Source: CAZOIA01 sp964579675 (lineage in GTDB: Bacteria > Planctomycetota > Phycisphaerae > UBA1845 > PWPN01). Taken from it: 27,716 nucleotides of DNA. A model generated the notes under the pieces. That model ran no database searches. It saw only the letters and a list, made by a program, of their open reading frames with translations, and had not been told where the DNA came from. Position numbers and translations under genes: made by a program. Below are positions 16,541-23,031 of this stretch, one piece after another (positions within the stretch are counted from its first letter, which is position 1; every line of letters starts with the position of its first letter). The stretch spans positions 1 through 27,716 of the forward strand of contig CAZOIA010000057.1 in the NCBI GenBank assembly GCA_964579675.1. Direction: 5' to 3'.

Positions 16541-16903
16541 TCAGCCTCCTGACTCTGGCTTGTCCCCACGGCTCGATGATGGGCATCGATCACCGTTCGC
16601 CTGACGGGCCCGCCGCGGCGAGACCGCCACGTAGGGCCGGCCCAGCCATTTCTTAGCGAGCACGAGCTCGCCCATGTCGTTGCCCTCGATGAGGTGGCCG
16701 ATCCACTGCAGCAGATAGCCGGCCGCCAACAGGCCCACCGGCCGCCACCAGAGATCCCAGCGCCACTGCCATAACTGCACGATCGCCAGCACGACCGCGG
16801 CAATCGTCAGCGGGATCCCGATGACATGCAGCCCGAGGCAAGTACGATGGCGATGACGTTTCAACCAGTTCGCCAGCCAGTCGGGCATGCCTTCGAGCCT
16901 CAT
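16541..16903 (-). CDS. Mpo1-like (DUF962) small membrane protein
   Basis: The protein has 120 residues. After an N-terminal amphipathic stretch (MPDWLANWLKRHRHR) come two hydrophobic hairpins: LHVIGIPLTIAAVVLAIVQL and VGLLAAGYLLQWIGHLIEGN. The pair of His residues in HVIGIP and IGHLIEGND fits the DUF962/Mpo1 family; yeast Mpo1 is an Fe(II)-dependent dioxygenase acting in alpha-oxidation of 2-hydroxy fatty acids. A similar lipid-related activity is possible here but not shown. The start overlaps the stop of the potassium channel gene (ATGA), and the YceH gene follows at once, so the three are very likely co-transcribed. Confidence 0.75.
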   Translation of the reverse strand: MRLEGMPDWLANWLKRHRHRTCLGLHVIGIPLTIAAVVLAIVQLWQWRWDLWWRPVGLLAAGYLLQWIGHLIEGNDMGELVLAKKWLGRPYVAVSPRRARQANGDRCPSSSRGDKPESGG

Positions 16904-17928
16904 TCCGCTTGCGTCCCGTCCCGGATGATCTCCATCTGCTCGAGGCGCGAGACCGCTCCCGTCGGACCGATCGTGATCAGCCGGTCGTCGGGCTGAAGGA
17001 CCTCACCGGCCCCGGGATTGAAACAGGTCGAGCCATCCGCCCGCCTGATCGCAACCACCATCACATCCGCCGCCTGGCGAATGTTTGACTCCCGCAATGT
17101 CTTGCCGGCAATGGGCGAGCTGCGGGATACGACGAATTCACCCATCTCCAAATCGACGCCCTGAGCTGCCACGTCAACGAAGTCCACCAGATGGGGCCGG
17201 GTCAGCACGTTCGCGATCCATTGCGCCCCAATCGCCTGCGTGGAAATCACCCGATCCGCACCGGCACGGCGGAGCTTGGGCTCGGAAGACAACTGCTCCG
17301 CCCGGGCGATGATGTGGAGATCCGGGCGCATCTGCCGGGCGGAGAGGGTGACGAAAACGTTGTCCGCGTCACTGGCCAGGACCGCAACCAGGCTCTTGGC
17401 CCGGGCGATACCCGCCTGCTCGAGCGTCTTCTCCTCGGACGCGTCGCCGACAATGTAAAGCTGGCCGAGCTCTTCGATCAGCCGGCACTTCTGGGGGTCG
17501 TGCTCGACCACGACCAGCGGCACGTGCCGGTCTATCAGGTGTTGGGTCAGCAGTCTGCCCATCCGTCCAAACCCGCAGATGATCACGTGGTGGCTCAGAT
17601 GTTTGATGCGCGATTCCAACTTTCTGCTCCCGATCAACCGCCCGACCTCGCCGCCCACGAACAGACCGGTTACTGAACTGACCGCGACCGCGGCAGCGGT
17701 TACCCCGAATATGACAATGACAATGGTCCAGGCCTCGAACAAGGGGGTCCGCGGGACGGCCTCGCGATAACCCACCGTGGGAATGGTGATCGCCACCATG
17801 TAGACGGCGTCGAAGAAGGCGACGTCTTCGTTGACCAGCCGCCCGATCACCACGTAGCCGACCACGCCGATCCAGTAGACGGCCAGCAGGACCTCGAGCG
17901 AGATGAGCAGCCGTTTTCGTGAAGTCAT
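16900..17928 (-). CDS. Two-helix potassium channel with cytoplasmic RCK (TrkA-N/TrkA-C) domains
   Basis: The protein has 342 residues. TM1 spans about residues 8-29, the pore loop carries AITIPTVGYREA (46-57), and TM2 spans about 64-93. TVGY is the K+ selectivity filter; the usual following Gly-Asp is replaced here by Arg-Glu. HVIICGFGRMGRLLTQHLID (about 114-133) is the Rossmann GxGxxG motif of an RCK/TrkA-N domain, which would bind NAD(H), nucleotide or Ca2+. DADNVFVTLSARQMRPDLHI is a standard later RCK segment, and the last about 75 residues (EFVVSRSSPIAGKTLRESNI and DDRLITIGP) form a TrkA-C domain. This is the MthK-like layout. The gene is first of the operon with Mpo1-like and YceH. Confidence 0.9.
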   Translation of the reverse strand: MTSRKRLLISLEVLLAVYWIGVVGYVVIGRLVNEDVAFFDAVYMVAITIPTVGYREAVPRTPLFEAWTIVIVIFGVTAAAVAVSSVTGLFVGGEVGRLIGSRKLESRIKHLSHHVIICGFGRMGRLLTQHLIDRHVPLVVVEHDPQKCRLIEELGQLYIVGDASEEKTLEQAGIARAKSLVAVLASDADNVFVTLSARQMRPDLHIIARAEQLSSEPKLRRAGADRVISTQAIGAQWIANVLTRPHLVDFVDVAAQGVDLEMGEFVVSRSSPIAGKTLRESNIRQAADVMVVAIRRADGSTCFNPGAGEVLQPDDRLITIGPTGAVSRLEQMEIIRDGTQAE

Positions 17929-18068
17929 CGAACTGCCGCGCCCACAGCGAGGAAAACCCGCGACGATGATCGCCGGCCCCGCCCCGGCCGGCTCGCTGCC
18001 GTTGCCCGACCCACAACAACTCGGATTCTCCCAGGGGCGACCCGTCGATTCAAGTCTTCAGACCTTTC

Positions 18069-18203
18069 TTAAACCGAGTCTCGCGGGAATTCCTGAACAA
18101 TCGCCAGGGCCTGTTCCTGCGACCAGACGCCGGGGATGGCGGTGTTGCACTTCGGGCATTTGCCGTCTTTTGTCTTGTCGGATGCAAAGCCCAAACCTGA
18201 CAT
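18069..18203 (-). pseudogene. Displaced 3' end of the AmrS gene; 44-codon ORF with its own ribosome binding site
   Basis: The frame reads MSGLGFASDKTKDGKCPKCN and continues TAIPGVWSQEQALAIVQEFP to a TAA stop. The part GKCPKCNTAIPGVWSQEQAL is identical to the AmrS C-terminus at 18914-19010, also at almost all synonymous sites, while both flanks differ. It holds only the second CxxC of the AmrS zinc ribbon. AAGGAGGTG at 18214-18222, a perfect anti-16S match, lies 10 bases before the ATG and just after the DUF5615 stop. It is either the relic of an original gene end displaced by the toxin-antitoxin-like pair, or a small expressed protein. Without expression data I list it as a gene fragment. Confidence 0.6.
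18102..18178 (-). repeat. Direct repeat copy A (AmrS 3' end)
   Basis: This block matches 18938-19015 with about 70 or more of 78 positions the same. The first about 65 bases differ at only two or three sites and the right edge is gapped. It lies about 0.8 kb from copy B in the same orientation, and the DUF433/DUF5615 pair lies between the two copies. Confidence 0.8.
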
Positions 18204-18235
18204 TCGCTCCACGCACCTCCTTCTCCTCCGAGCTC

Positions 18236-18604
18236 TCAGGGTTCAATCGGCAATCGTCGGCGACGTATTCGCGAGCGTTCGACCACCACGAGCACAACCG
18301 GCAAGTCCTCAAGTGGGACAGTGTGGAAAACGTCCTGAAGTCGTTCGACGGTCTCTCTTTCGCTGTAGTTCCCACCGCGGAACAGGATCACGCCCGGGCC
18401 TCCGGACTGCGCCAGCGCCAAGAGTCGCGGATAGTCCAAGTCGGCGGTGAGCACCACTCGCCGCTCTGCTCTTGCTCGCTCCAGGACTTCGCTGTCGGGA
18501 GCACGGTCGAGACCAAGGTTGGCGGCATGAACAGCCTCATGGCCCTGTTGGTTCAGCCACTCGGCCAGTTGAGGTGAGAGTGGCATGTCGACCAGGAATC
18601 TCAT
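18236..18604 (-). CDS. DUF5615 PIN-like protein, putative toxin
   Basis: The protein has 122 residues. It begins MRFLVDMPLSPQLAEWLNQQ with Asp6, and has VVLTADLDYPRLLAL with Asp55 and Asp57, the acidic positions of the PIN-like DUF5615 fold (related to VapC ribonucleases). AHAANLGLDRAPDSEVLERA-like sequence between them is typical of the family. DUF5615 proteins nearly always sit beside a DUF433 gene, and the pair is regarded as a toxin-antitoxin-like module; RNase activity of this protein is inferred. The start codon overlaps the stop of the DUF433 gene (ATGA), so translation is coupled. Confidence 0.8.
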   Translation of the reverse strand: MRFLVDMPLSPQLAEWLNQQGHEAVHAANLGLDRAPDSEVLERARAERRVVLTADLDYPRLLALAQSGGPGVILFRGGNYSERETVERLQDVFHTVPLEDLPVVLVVVERSRIRRRRLPIEP

Positions 18605-18825
18605 TTCGCCACTTCGACCGTTTCGTCCTCGGCAAGACAGGCGGCGTATCGGAGCGACTCGTCAATGTCCTCGGGTTCCAGGTAGGGATAGGCCTGCAAG
18701 ATGGTTTGTCTTGTCTCTCCCGTGGCGAGCAATCCCAGCAGACGTGAGACGGGGAAACGGAGGTTTCGAATGCACGGCTTGCCGGTGCAGACCTTGGGAT
18801 CCACGGTGATGCGTTCGAATTTCAT
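18601..18825 (-). CDS. DUF433 protein, putative antitoxin
   Basis: The protein has 74 residues. MKFERITVDPKVCTGKPCIR is the canonical DUF433 opening, followed by FPVSRLLGLLATGETRQTIL and LEPEDIDESLRYAACLAEDE, a winged-helix-like pattern of a DNA-binding antitoxin. The start at 18825 is chosen over an in-frame start at 18912 because DUF433 proteins begin with this motif, and GGGAGG lies 8 bases upstream. The gene is upstream of and overlaps DUF5615 and should autoregulate the pair. It lies 88 bases downstream of the AmrS stop. Confidence 0.8.
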   Translation of the reverse strand: MKFERITVDPKVCTGKPCIRNLRFPVSRLLGLLATGETRQTILQAYPYLEPEDIDESLRYAACLAEDETVEVAK

Positions 18826-18850
18826 ACCAGACGCCTCCCGTTCTGTCTGC

Positions 18851-18859
18851 ATCATACCA
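18851..18859 (-). promoter_or_regulatory. Candidate extended -10 promoter of the DUF433/DUF5615 pair
   Basis: On the minus strand TGGTATGAT contains TATGAT (18856-18851) preceded by TG, the extended -10 form. No good -35 box is visible 17 bases upstream. Transcription would begin near 18844, about 20 bases before the DUF433 ATG. This would give the pair its own promoter independent of the Amr operon. Confidence 0.4.
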
Positions 18860-18913
18860 CGCACCGCCTCACAATGCGAGATGCTGAAGTCCAGCGTACG
18901 GGTGGCGCGCACG

Positions 18914-20128
18914 CTACACCCTGCTGTTGGGCTTGAACGCCAGGGCCTGCTCCTGCGACCAGACCCCGGGGATGGCGGTGTTGCACTTCGGGCATTTGCC
19001 GTTCTTGATCTTGTTGTCTGCCACCCGGAAGCCCACGCGGCGGATCAGTTCCGCCTTGCAGTTGTGGCAATAGGTGTTCTCACCCGGGTGCATGGGGACG
19101 TTGCCAGCGTAGACGTAGTGCACGCCGGCCACAAGGGCGATCTGGCGGCAGCGATCGAGCGTTCCGATCGGCGTCCGCGGGAGATTCTTGATCCGGTACG
19201 TCGGGTGGAAACGGGTGAAGTGCATCGGCACGTCCGGCCCGAGGTGTTCGAGGACCCACCCGCTCATCTGCTTGATCTCGTCCGGTGAATCGTTGAGCGT
19301 CGGAATGATCAGTACGACCAGCTCGAACCAGATGCCAACGTCCTTGAGCACCTCGAGCGCGGCAAGGACCGGCTTGAGATGGCCGGAGCATTGGTCCCGG
19401 TAGAACTCCTCGGTGAAGGCCTTGAAATCGATCTTGACGCCCGTGAGGTGGTGGCACAGCTCGCGCAGCGGCTTCTCGTTGATGTACCCGTTGGAGATCA
19501 TCACGCTGCCGATCCCCTGCTCGCGGGCTGCTGCGGCGGTGTCGTGCATGTACTCGTAGAATATGACCGGTTCGGAATAGGTGTAGGCAATGGTGGGACT
19601 GCGATACCTTTTGCACGCGGCGACGAGCTTCTCGGGCGTTACGAGCCTGCTGTCCACCTGTTCCGGGCGAAACTGGCTGATCTGCCAGTTCTGGCAGAAC
19701 TTACATTCCATGTTGCACCCGGCGGTGGCGATGGAGAACGCCGTCGTTCCGGGCAAATAATGGAACAGCGGCTTCTTCTCGATCGGATCAACGTTGGCCG
19801 AGCACAACGCGCCGTAGACCAGGGTCTGGTACTCACCGCCCTGGTTCTCGCGCACGCCGCAGTAACCGCGCTCGACGTCGGCGACCTCGCACTCGCGCGG
19901 GCAGAGCACGCACTTGACCTTGTTCTCCTGGAGCTTCTCGAAGAACATTGCCCGGTGGCGTGCGACGCCCTGGAGCTTCGGGCCGGCCAGTGCCCCGGTC
20001 CCGGCGGTGTCCTGCTGGGCGACGGCCGAACGAGCGGCGCAGAAAACGCCCGCAGCGCCACAGGCCAGTCCGCATCCCAGCACGTCCCGGCGGCTCGGCT
20101 GGCGAAACAGGTTGTCGGGGTTGTCCAT
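18914..20128 (-). CDS. amrS: AmmeMemoRadiSam system radical SAM enzyme with a Tat signal
   Basis: The protein has 404 residues. PSRRDVLGCGLACGAAGVFC (11-30) is a twin-arginine signal (SRRDVL plus hydrophobic core, cleavage near AVAQ). Next is the cysteine set VKCVLCPRECEVADVERGYC (72-90). The radical SAM motif is CNMECKFC (Cys138, 142, 145; CX3CX2C). IGSVMISNGYINEKP and GVKIDFKAF are later family motifs. The C-terminal zinc ribbon is YCHNC plus KCPKC, ending ALAFKPNSRV. AmrS-type proteins accompany AMMECR1 and MEMO1 homologues; the substrate is unknown. The gene is last of the operon, one base after DUF362. Odd features are the export signal on a SAM-dependent iron-sulfur enzyme and the 3' end duplicated 0.8 kb away. 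Confidence 0.9.
   Translation of the reverse strand: MDNPDNLFRQPSRRDVLGCGLACGAAGVFCAARSAVAQQDTAGTGALAGPKLQGVARHRAMFFEKLQENKVKCVLCPRECEVADVERGYCGVRENQGGEYQTLVYGALCSANVDPIEKKPLFHYLPGTTAFSIATAGCNMECKFCQNWQISQFRPEQVDSRLVTPEKLVAACKRYRSPTIAYTYSEPVIFYEYMHDTAAAAREQGIGSVMISNGYINEKPLRELCHHLTGVKIDFKAFTEEFYRDQCSGHLKPVLAALEVLKDVGIWFELVVLIIPTLNDSPDEIKQMSGWVLEHLGPDVPMHFTRFHPTYRIKNLPRTPIGTLDRCRQIALVAGVHYVYAGNVPMHPGENTYCHNCKAELIRRVGFRVADNKIKNGKCPKCNTAIPGVWSQEQALAFKPNSRV
18938..19015 (-). repeat. Direct repeat copy B (within the AmrS 3' end)
   Basis: This is the partner of copy A at 18102-18178. It encodes the last part of the AmrS zinc ribbon. Identity is almost complete over the first 65 bases and falls off sharply outside the block, which suggests recombination or displacement rather than simple divergence of paralogues. 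Confidence 0.8.
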
Positions 20129-20129
20129 A

Positions 20130-21131
20130 TCACACTTCGATGCTTTCGATCTTGCTCAGGTCGGCCTCGCCCAGGCCACGGGCGCCGGCGGTGGCAATGT
20201 GCCGGGTGGGACGCCTCTCCCGTTCCAGCGGCTTCATGCCCTTCTCTTTGCGCTGCTCTTCGAGCATGTGAGCGGCGAGGGCGTCGGCGGCGACGAAATC
20301 GGCGCTGACAATCAGACCGCCGAACGGCCAGGCGAAGCCCGGGTTGAACGTCGGCCCCCCATGATACTGGGCCCGCGTCGCATCGCACACCGTCAGCCGC
20401 CACTTGGGACGAATGTACGGATGCGATACCACGTCGGCCACGTATGGATCGCAGTTGTCGTCGTGATATTTCTGGGGATTGTGGATCGCACCGTAGAAGT
20501 TCTTCATACCCAGCGACACGCCGGCCAGGTTATGATCCTTGAGCACGGGGACGGAGATAAGCGTATCGACCTGCTCGGCAACAATCTTCGAGAAACACGA
20601 GCCGATCTTCCCCTTGGTCTCGATCTGGCGCTGGTAGCCGCTACCGTGGTCAGACTCGTCCGTGCCGCGGCATTGGACGCCGCCGCGTGACTTGAAGCCG
20701 GCCCGCGCCAGCTCCACCTGGAACCGGTCCCAGATGATGATGTTCTCGGCGGGGACATCAGCCTGCCGAAGCCCCGCGACGATGGCATCCACGACCGCCG
20801 GCTGCGTCGAAAGCCCCAGCGTGTTTACCTTGATCCCGACGCGATCTTTCGGGCGGAACAGTTGCCGCCACGCTGCCGGCGCGTCGGGTGTTTTCCTGAG
20901 CTTCTGCATGGCCGCGTCGAGCAGCTTTGGCAGCAGGTCGCGGTGCTCGTGGACTTTGCCGCGGGTCAGCTTGTCGTCACGGGCAATTACGACGCGGGGG
21001 GCCGCGCGGGCTGAAGCCCGCGGCTCGTTGGGGGCCGCCGGTTTGCCATCACATGCGGTAGGAATCACAGCCCCGGCTGCGACAGCGCCGGTGCGTACGA
21101 GGAACTGGCGTCGCGTGCTCTGCTGTGACAT
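20130..21131 (-). CDS. DUF362 domain protein with a Tat signal
   Basis: The protein has 333 residues. TRRQFLVRTGAVAAGAV (6-22) is a twin-arginine signal; IPTAC may be a lipobox. Residues about 80 onward match DUF362: LFRPKDRVGIKVNTLGLSTQ, VDAIVAGLRQADVPAENIII, DTLISVPVLKDHNLAGVSLG and FVAADALAAHML near the C-terminus. DUF362 proteins are often linked to redox or radical SAM loci; their reaction is not known. The gene lies between AmrB-AmrA and AmrS with gaps of 27 and 1 bases, so it belongs to the same operon. Residues about 33-44 (EPRASARAAPR) are encoded by a copy of a dispersed palindromic repeat. Confidence 0.8.
   Translation of the reverse strand: MSQQSTRRQFLVRTGAVAAGAVIPTACDGKPAAPNEPRASARAAPRVVIARDDKLTRGKVHEHRDLLPKLLDAAMQKLRKTPDAPAAWRQLFRPKDRVGIKVNTLGLSTQPAVVDAIVAGLRQADVPAENIIIWDRFQVELARAGFKSRGGVQCRGTDESDHGSGYQRQIETKGKIGSCFSKIVAEQVDTLISVPVLKDHNLAGVSLGMKNFYGAIHNPQKYHDDNCDPYVADVVSHPYIRPKWRLTVCDATRAQYHGGPTFNPGFAWPFGGLIVSADFVAADALAAHMLEEQRKEKGMKPLERERRPTRHIATAGARGLGEADLSKIESIEV
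21002..21030 (+). repeat. Dispersed palindromic repeat inside the DUF362 coding region
   Basis: CCGCGCGGGCTGAAGCCCGC followed by GGCTCGTTG matches 22901-22929 at 27 of 29 positions. The core GCGGGCT(N)AAGCCCGC is palindromic. It lies in frame in the linker after the Tat signal of the DUF362 protein, where an insertion would do little harm. Confidence 0.75.
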
Positions 21132-21158
21132 GATGAAGCCTCCGATCCGCCGGAGCGT

Positions 21159-22697
21159 TCAGTGACGCCCGGCCGGTTGCGTCGTCGCCGGCTCCGACTC
21201 ACCGAACACCTCTGCCTCGAACGATTCTATCCTGGTGCTGGATTGTTTCCAGGCATCGAGCGGCAGACCGGCCTTCCGGCACGTCTGGGCCAGGAACTCC
21301 TTGCGCGTCCAGCCGCGCTCGTAGGCCACCTGCGGCAACAGCACGCCCCGACGGGAGCCCGACGTGATCAGCAACCCGTGACGCCCCACGATGATCTCGG
21401 CCGTATCCTTGACCTGCTTCATCGGCGTCAGGTAGCTGATCTCGATGTCGATCTGATCCAGTTCCTTGACGGTCACCGGGTTGTTCACGAAACGGTAGTC
21501 CCGGCATGCTTGTACCGCGTTGTAAATCACCGACTCGTAGAGCGGCCCGGTGGCAACCATGTTCCCGATGCACCCGCGGAGCTGGCCGTGGTTCTCCAGC
21601 GTAACGAAGCAGGCGCCGTCCGCACGAAGCGCCGCCGGCAGCCGGTCGTCATCCACTTCCGGCGGGTTTTCGCCGTTCAGGTGCGCGGTGGCGGTCTGTC
21701 GTGCGATCCGCAGCAACTCGTGTCGCTCGTTCTTGTTGAGTTTATCCGGCCGGCGGACCAGCACGATCGATTGGTAGGTGACACTGTTGGTCCAGTCGCC
21801 GGTCATATTCCCCGAGGTGTCGAACGCGGCCCGCACACCTTTTGCCCCGCCCCGCATCGACAGGATGCGCAACAGCAGTTGGATGGGACCCCGGCCGCAG
21901 ATACTGTCGCTCGTTTTCGCCAGATGATCGACGAAGCCGTCGAAGTCGCATTCCATGATCTGGGCAGCCGCCTTGTTGCCGAGCTCTCGCAGTTTGTCCG
22001 GCACGTCCTCCTTGAAGGGCTCGTACCCGTAGTCTGGGCCGAAGTGCGTGAAATCGCTGCTCACAACGAGCAATGTATCCTCGTCCACCCATGGAACGAC
22101 CGCTCTTGCCGCCTCGGCGTAATCGCTCGCCGACATCTGACCGACGAGCAGAGGGACGAGCTTGAAGTCCTTGAGCACACGCTGCAGGAAGGGCAGTTGA
22201 AGTTCCAGCGAGTGCTCGCCGCGATCGATGCCCGGGTGCCAGACGAACAGGCTCCGGTTCTTCCAGAGGTCTTCCACGACCTCGTGGTCGATGGGGACCT
22301 TACCGAGCGGTGTCTGGTAGGCGGAGAACTCGCGTTGCACCGCCACACCCTGGTATCTGCCGGCGTTACGGTGACTGAACGCCAGGCCAATCACGCGCTT
22401 GTAGGTGTGCCCCCGCAAACACCGGTACCCCGCCGCCGCGACGGGTGCACTGAAGCGATAACCCGCGTGCGGGGCGATGACCGCGACCGGCTTGCCCCCG
22501 ATGTCCGGGGGCGAGGCCCGCTCGAGTAAGCCGTCCACCTTCTCCGTGAGGGCAGCGGCATCGCCGGGATACCAGCTTCCCGCACAATACGCGGGCCGAA
22601 CCGTCTTTTCCTCTTGGGCAATGCTGCTCTGGCGGACCGCGGCCAGAAGAACGACGCCCGCCGTTATCACTACTCGCGTACCCCGCGCTACGTTCAT
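21159..22697 (-). CDS. amrB: AmrB (MEMO1)-AmrA (AMMECR1) fusion protein, exported
   Basis: The protein has 512 residues. VVITAGVVLLAAVRQSSIAQ is a Sec-type signal. Residues about 33-310 are the MEMO1-like (AmrB) half: RPAYCAGSWYPGDAAAL, VAVIAPHAGYRFSAPVAAAG, HPGIDRGEHSLELQLPFLQR and VVSSDFTHFGPDYGY, with the conserved His/Asp cluster that binds metal in related proteins. Residues about 330-500 are the AMMECR1 half: FVTLENHGQLRGCIGNM with the hallmark LRGCIG, then VKELDQIDIEISYLTPM and GRHGLLITSGSRRGVLLPQV. Fusion of the two halves is known in bacteria. ATG 22697 has GGGAGG 8 bases upstream; the longer frame to 22805 is rejected. It is first of the Amr operon. The substrate is unknown. Confidence 0.9.
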   Translation of the reverse strand: MNVARGTRVVITAGVVLLAAVRQSSIAQEEKTVRPAYCAGSWYPGDAAALTEKVDGLLERASPPDIGGKPVAVIAPHAGYRFSAPVAAAGYRCLRGHTYKRVIGLAFSHRNAGRYQGVAVQREFSAYQTPLGKVPIDHEVVEDLWKNRSLFVWHPGIDRGEHSLELQLPFLQRVLKDFKLVPLLVGQMSASDYAEAARAVVPWVDEDTLLVVSSDFTHFGPDYGYEPFKEDVPDKLRELGNKAAAQIMECDFDGFVDHLAKTSDSICGRGPIQLLLRILSMRGGAKGVRAAFDTSGNMTGDWTNSVTYQSIVLVRRPDKLNKNERHELLRIARQTATAHLNGENPPEVDDDRLPAALRADGACFVTLENHGQLRGCIGNMVATGPLYESVIYNAVQACRDYRFVNNPVTVKELDQIDIEISYLTPMKQVKDTAEIIVGRHGLLITSGSRRGVLLPQVAYERGWTRKEFLAQTCRKAGLPLDAWKQSSTRIESFEAEVFGESEPATTQPAGRH

Positions 22698-22835
22698 GTT
22701 TCTCGCCTCCCATCGGGCCGACGGGTGTAGTGTACCACAGGTGCGGTGGACTGTGCAGTGTGCCACATGTAATGGCACCTGCTCCCGCATGCCGCAGCGG
22801 CACACGAGGCATACGAAGCTCTGAGCTCGTTGGAG

Positions 22836-22862
22836 GAGCCGCAGGCTTCAGCCTGCGCGGCC
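22836..22862. repeat. Dispersed palindromic repeat, inverse copy
   Basis: GAGCCGCAGGCTTCAGCCTG, then CGCGGCC. The reverse complement matches the 21002 and 22901 copies with two compensating changes (GGG to AGG in one arm, CCC to CCT in the other), so the hairpin is kept. Confidence 0.65.
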
Positions 22863-22900
22863 TTGCGAACGGACACGAAGCCCTGAACCCATCGGAAGAG

Positions 22901-22929
22901 CCGCGCGGGCTAAAGCCCGCGGCTCTTTG
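22901..22929 (+). repeat. Dispersed palindromic repeat, intergenic copy
   Basis: CCGCGCGGGCTAAAGCCCGC then GGCTCTTTG. The arms GAGCCGCGGGCT and AGCCCGCGGCTC pair with a two-base bulge. It forms a roughly 50-bp tandem pair with the copy at 22836, each introduced by ACGAAG(C/T)CCTGA-like sequence. It may also act as a bidirectional terminator. Confidence 0.75.
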
Positions 22930-22973
22930 ATGTTACGCACGATGGGCGCAGAGAGACCGGTGAGTTTGAGTGA

Positions 22974-23013
22974 CTTCTCTTCTCGGTGGCCTTTGTGCCT
23001 CGGTGGTGAATCC
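22974..23013. repeat. Probable dispersed intergenic repeat of the ACCGAGGCAC type
   Basis: The minus strand reads GGATTCACCACCGAGGCACA then AAGGCCACCGAGAAGAGAAG. I recall closely similar elements (CACCACAGAGGCACAGAGG and variants) dispersed between genes in many bacterial genomes. Only one copy is in this window, so the call rests on memory of the pattern. Confidence 0.4.
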
Positions 23014-23031
23014 ATTCAGGGGTAATCCGGA

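Noticed and set aside
22760..22778. Small hairpin GTGCCA/TGGCAC upstream of the AmrB-AmrA gene, considered as an operator
   Set aside because: Six-base arms with a seven-base loop are too common to be claimed as a site without a second copy or a known regulator.
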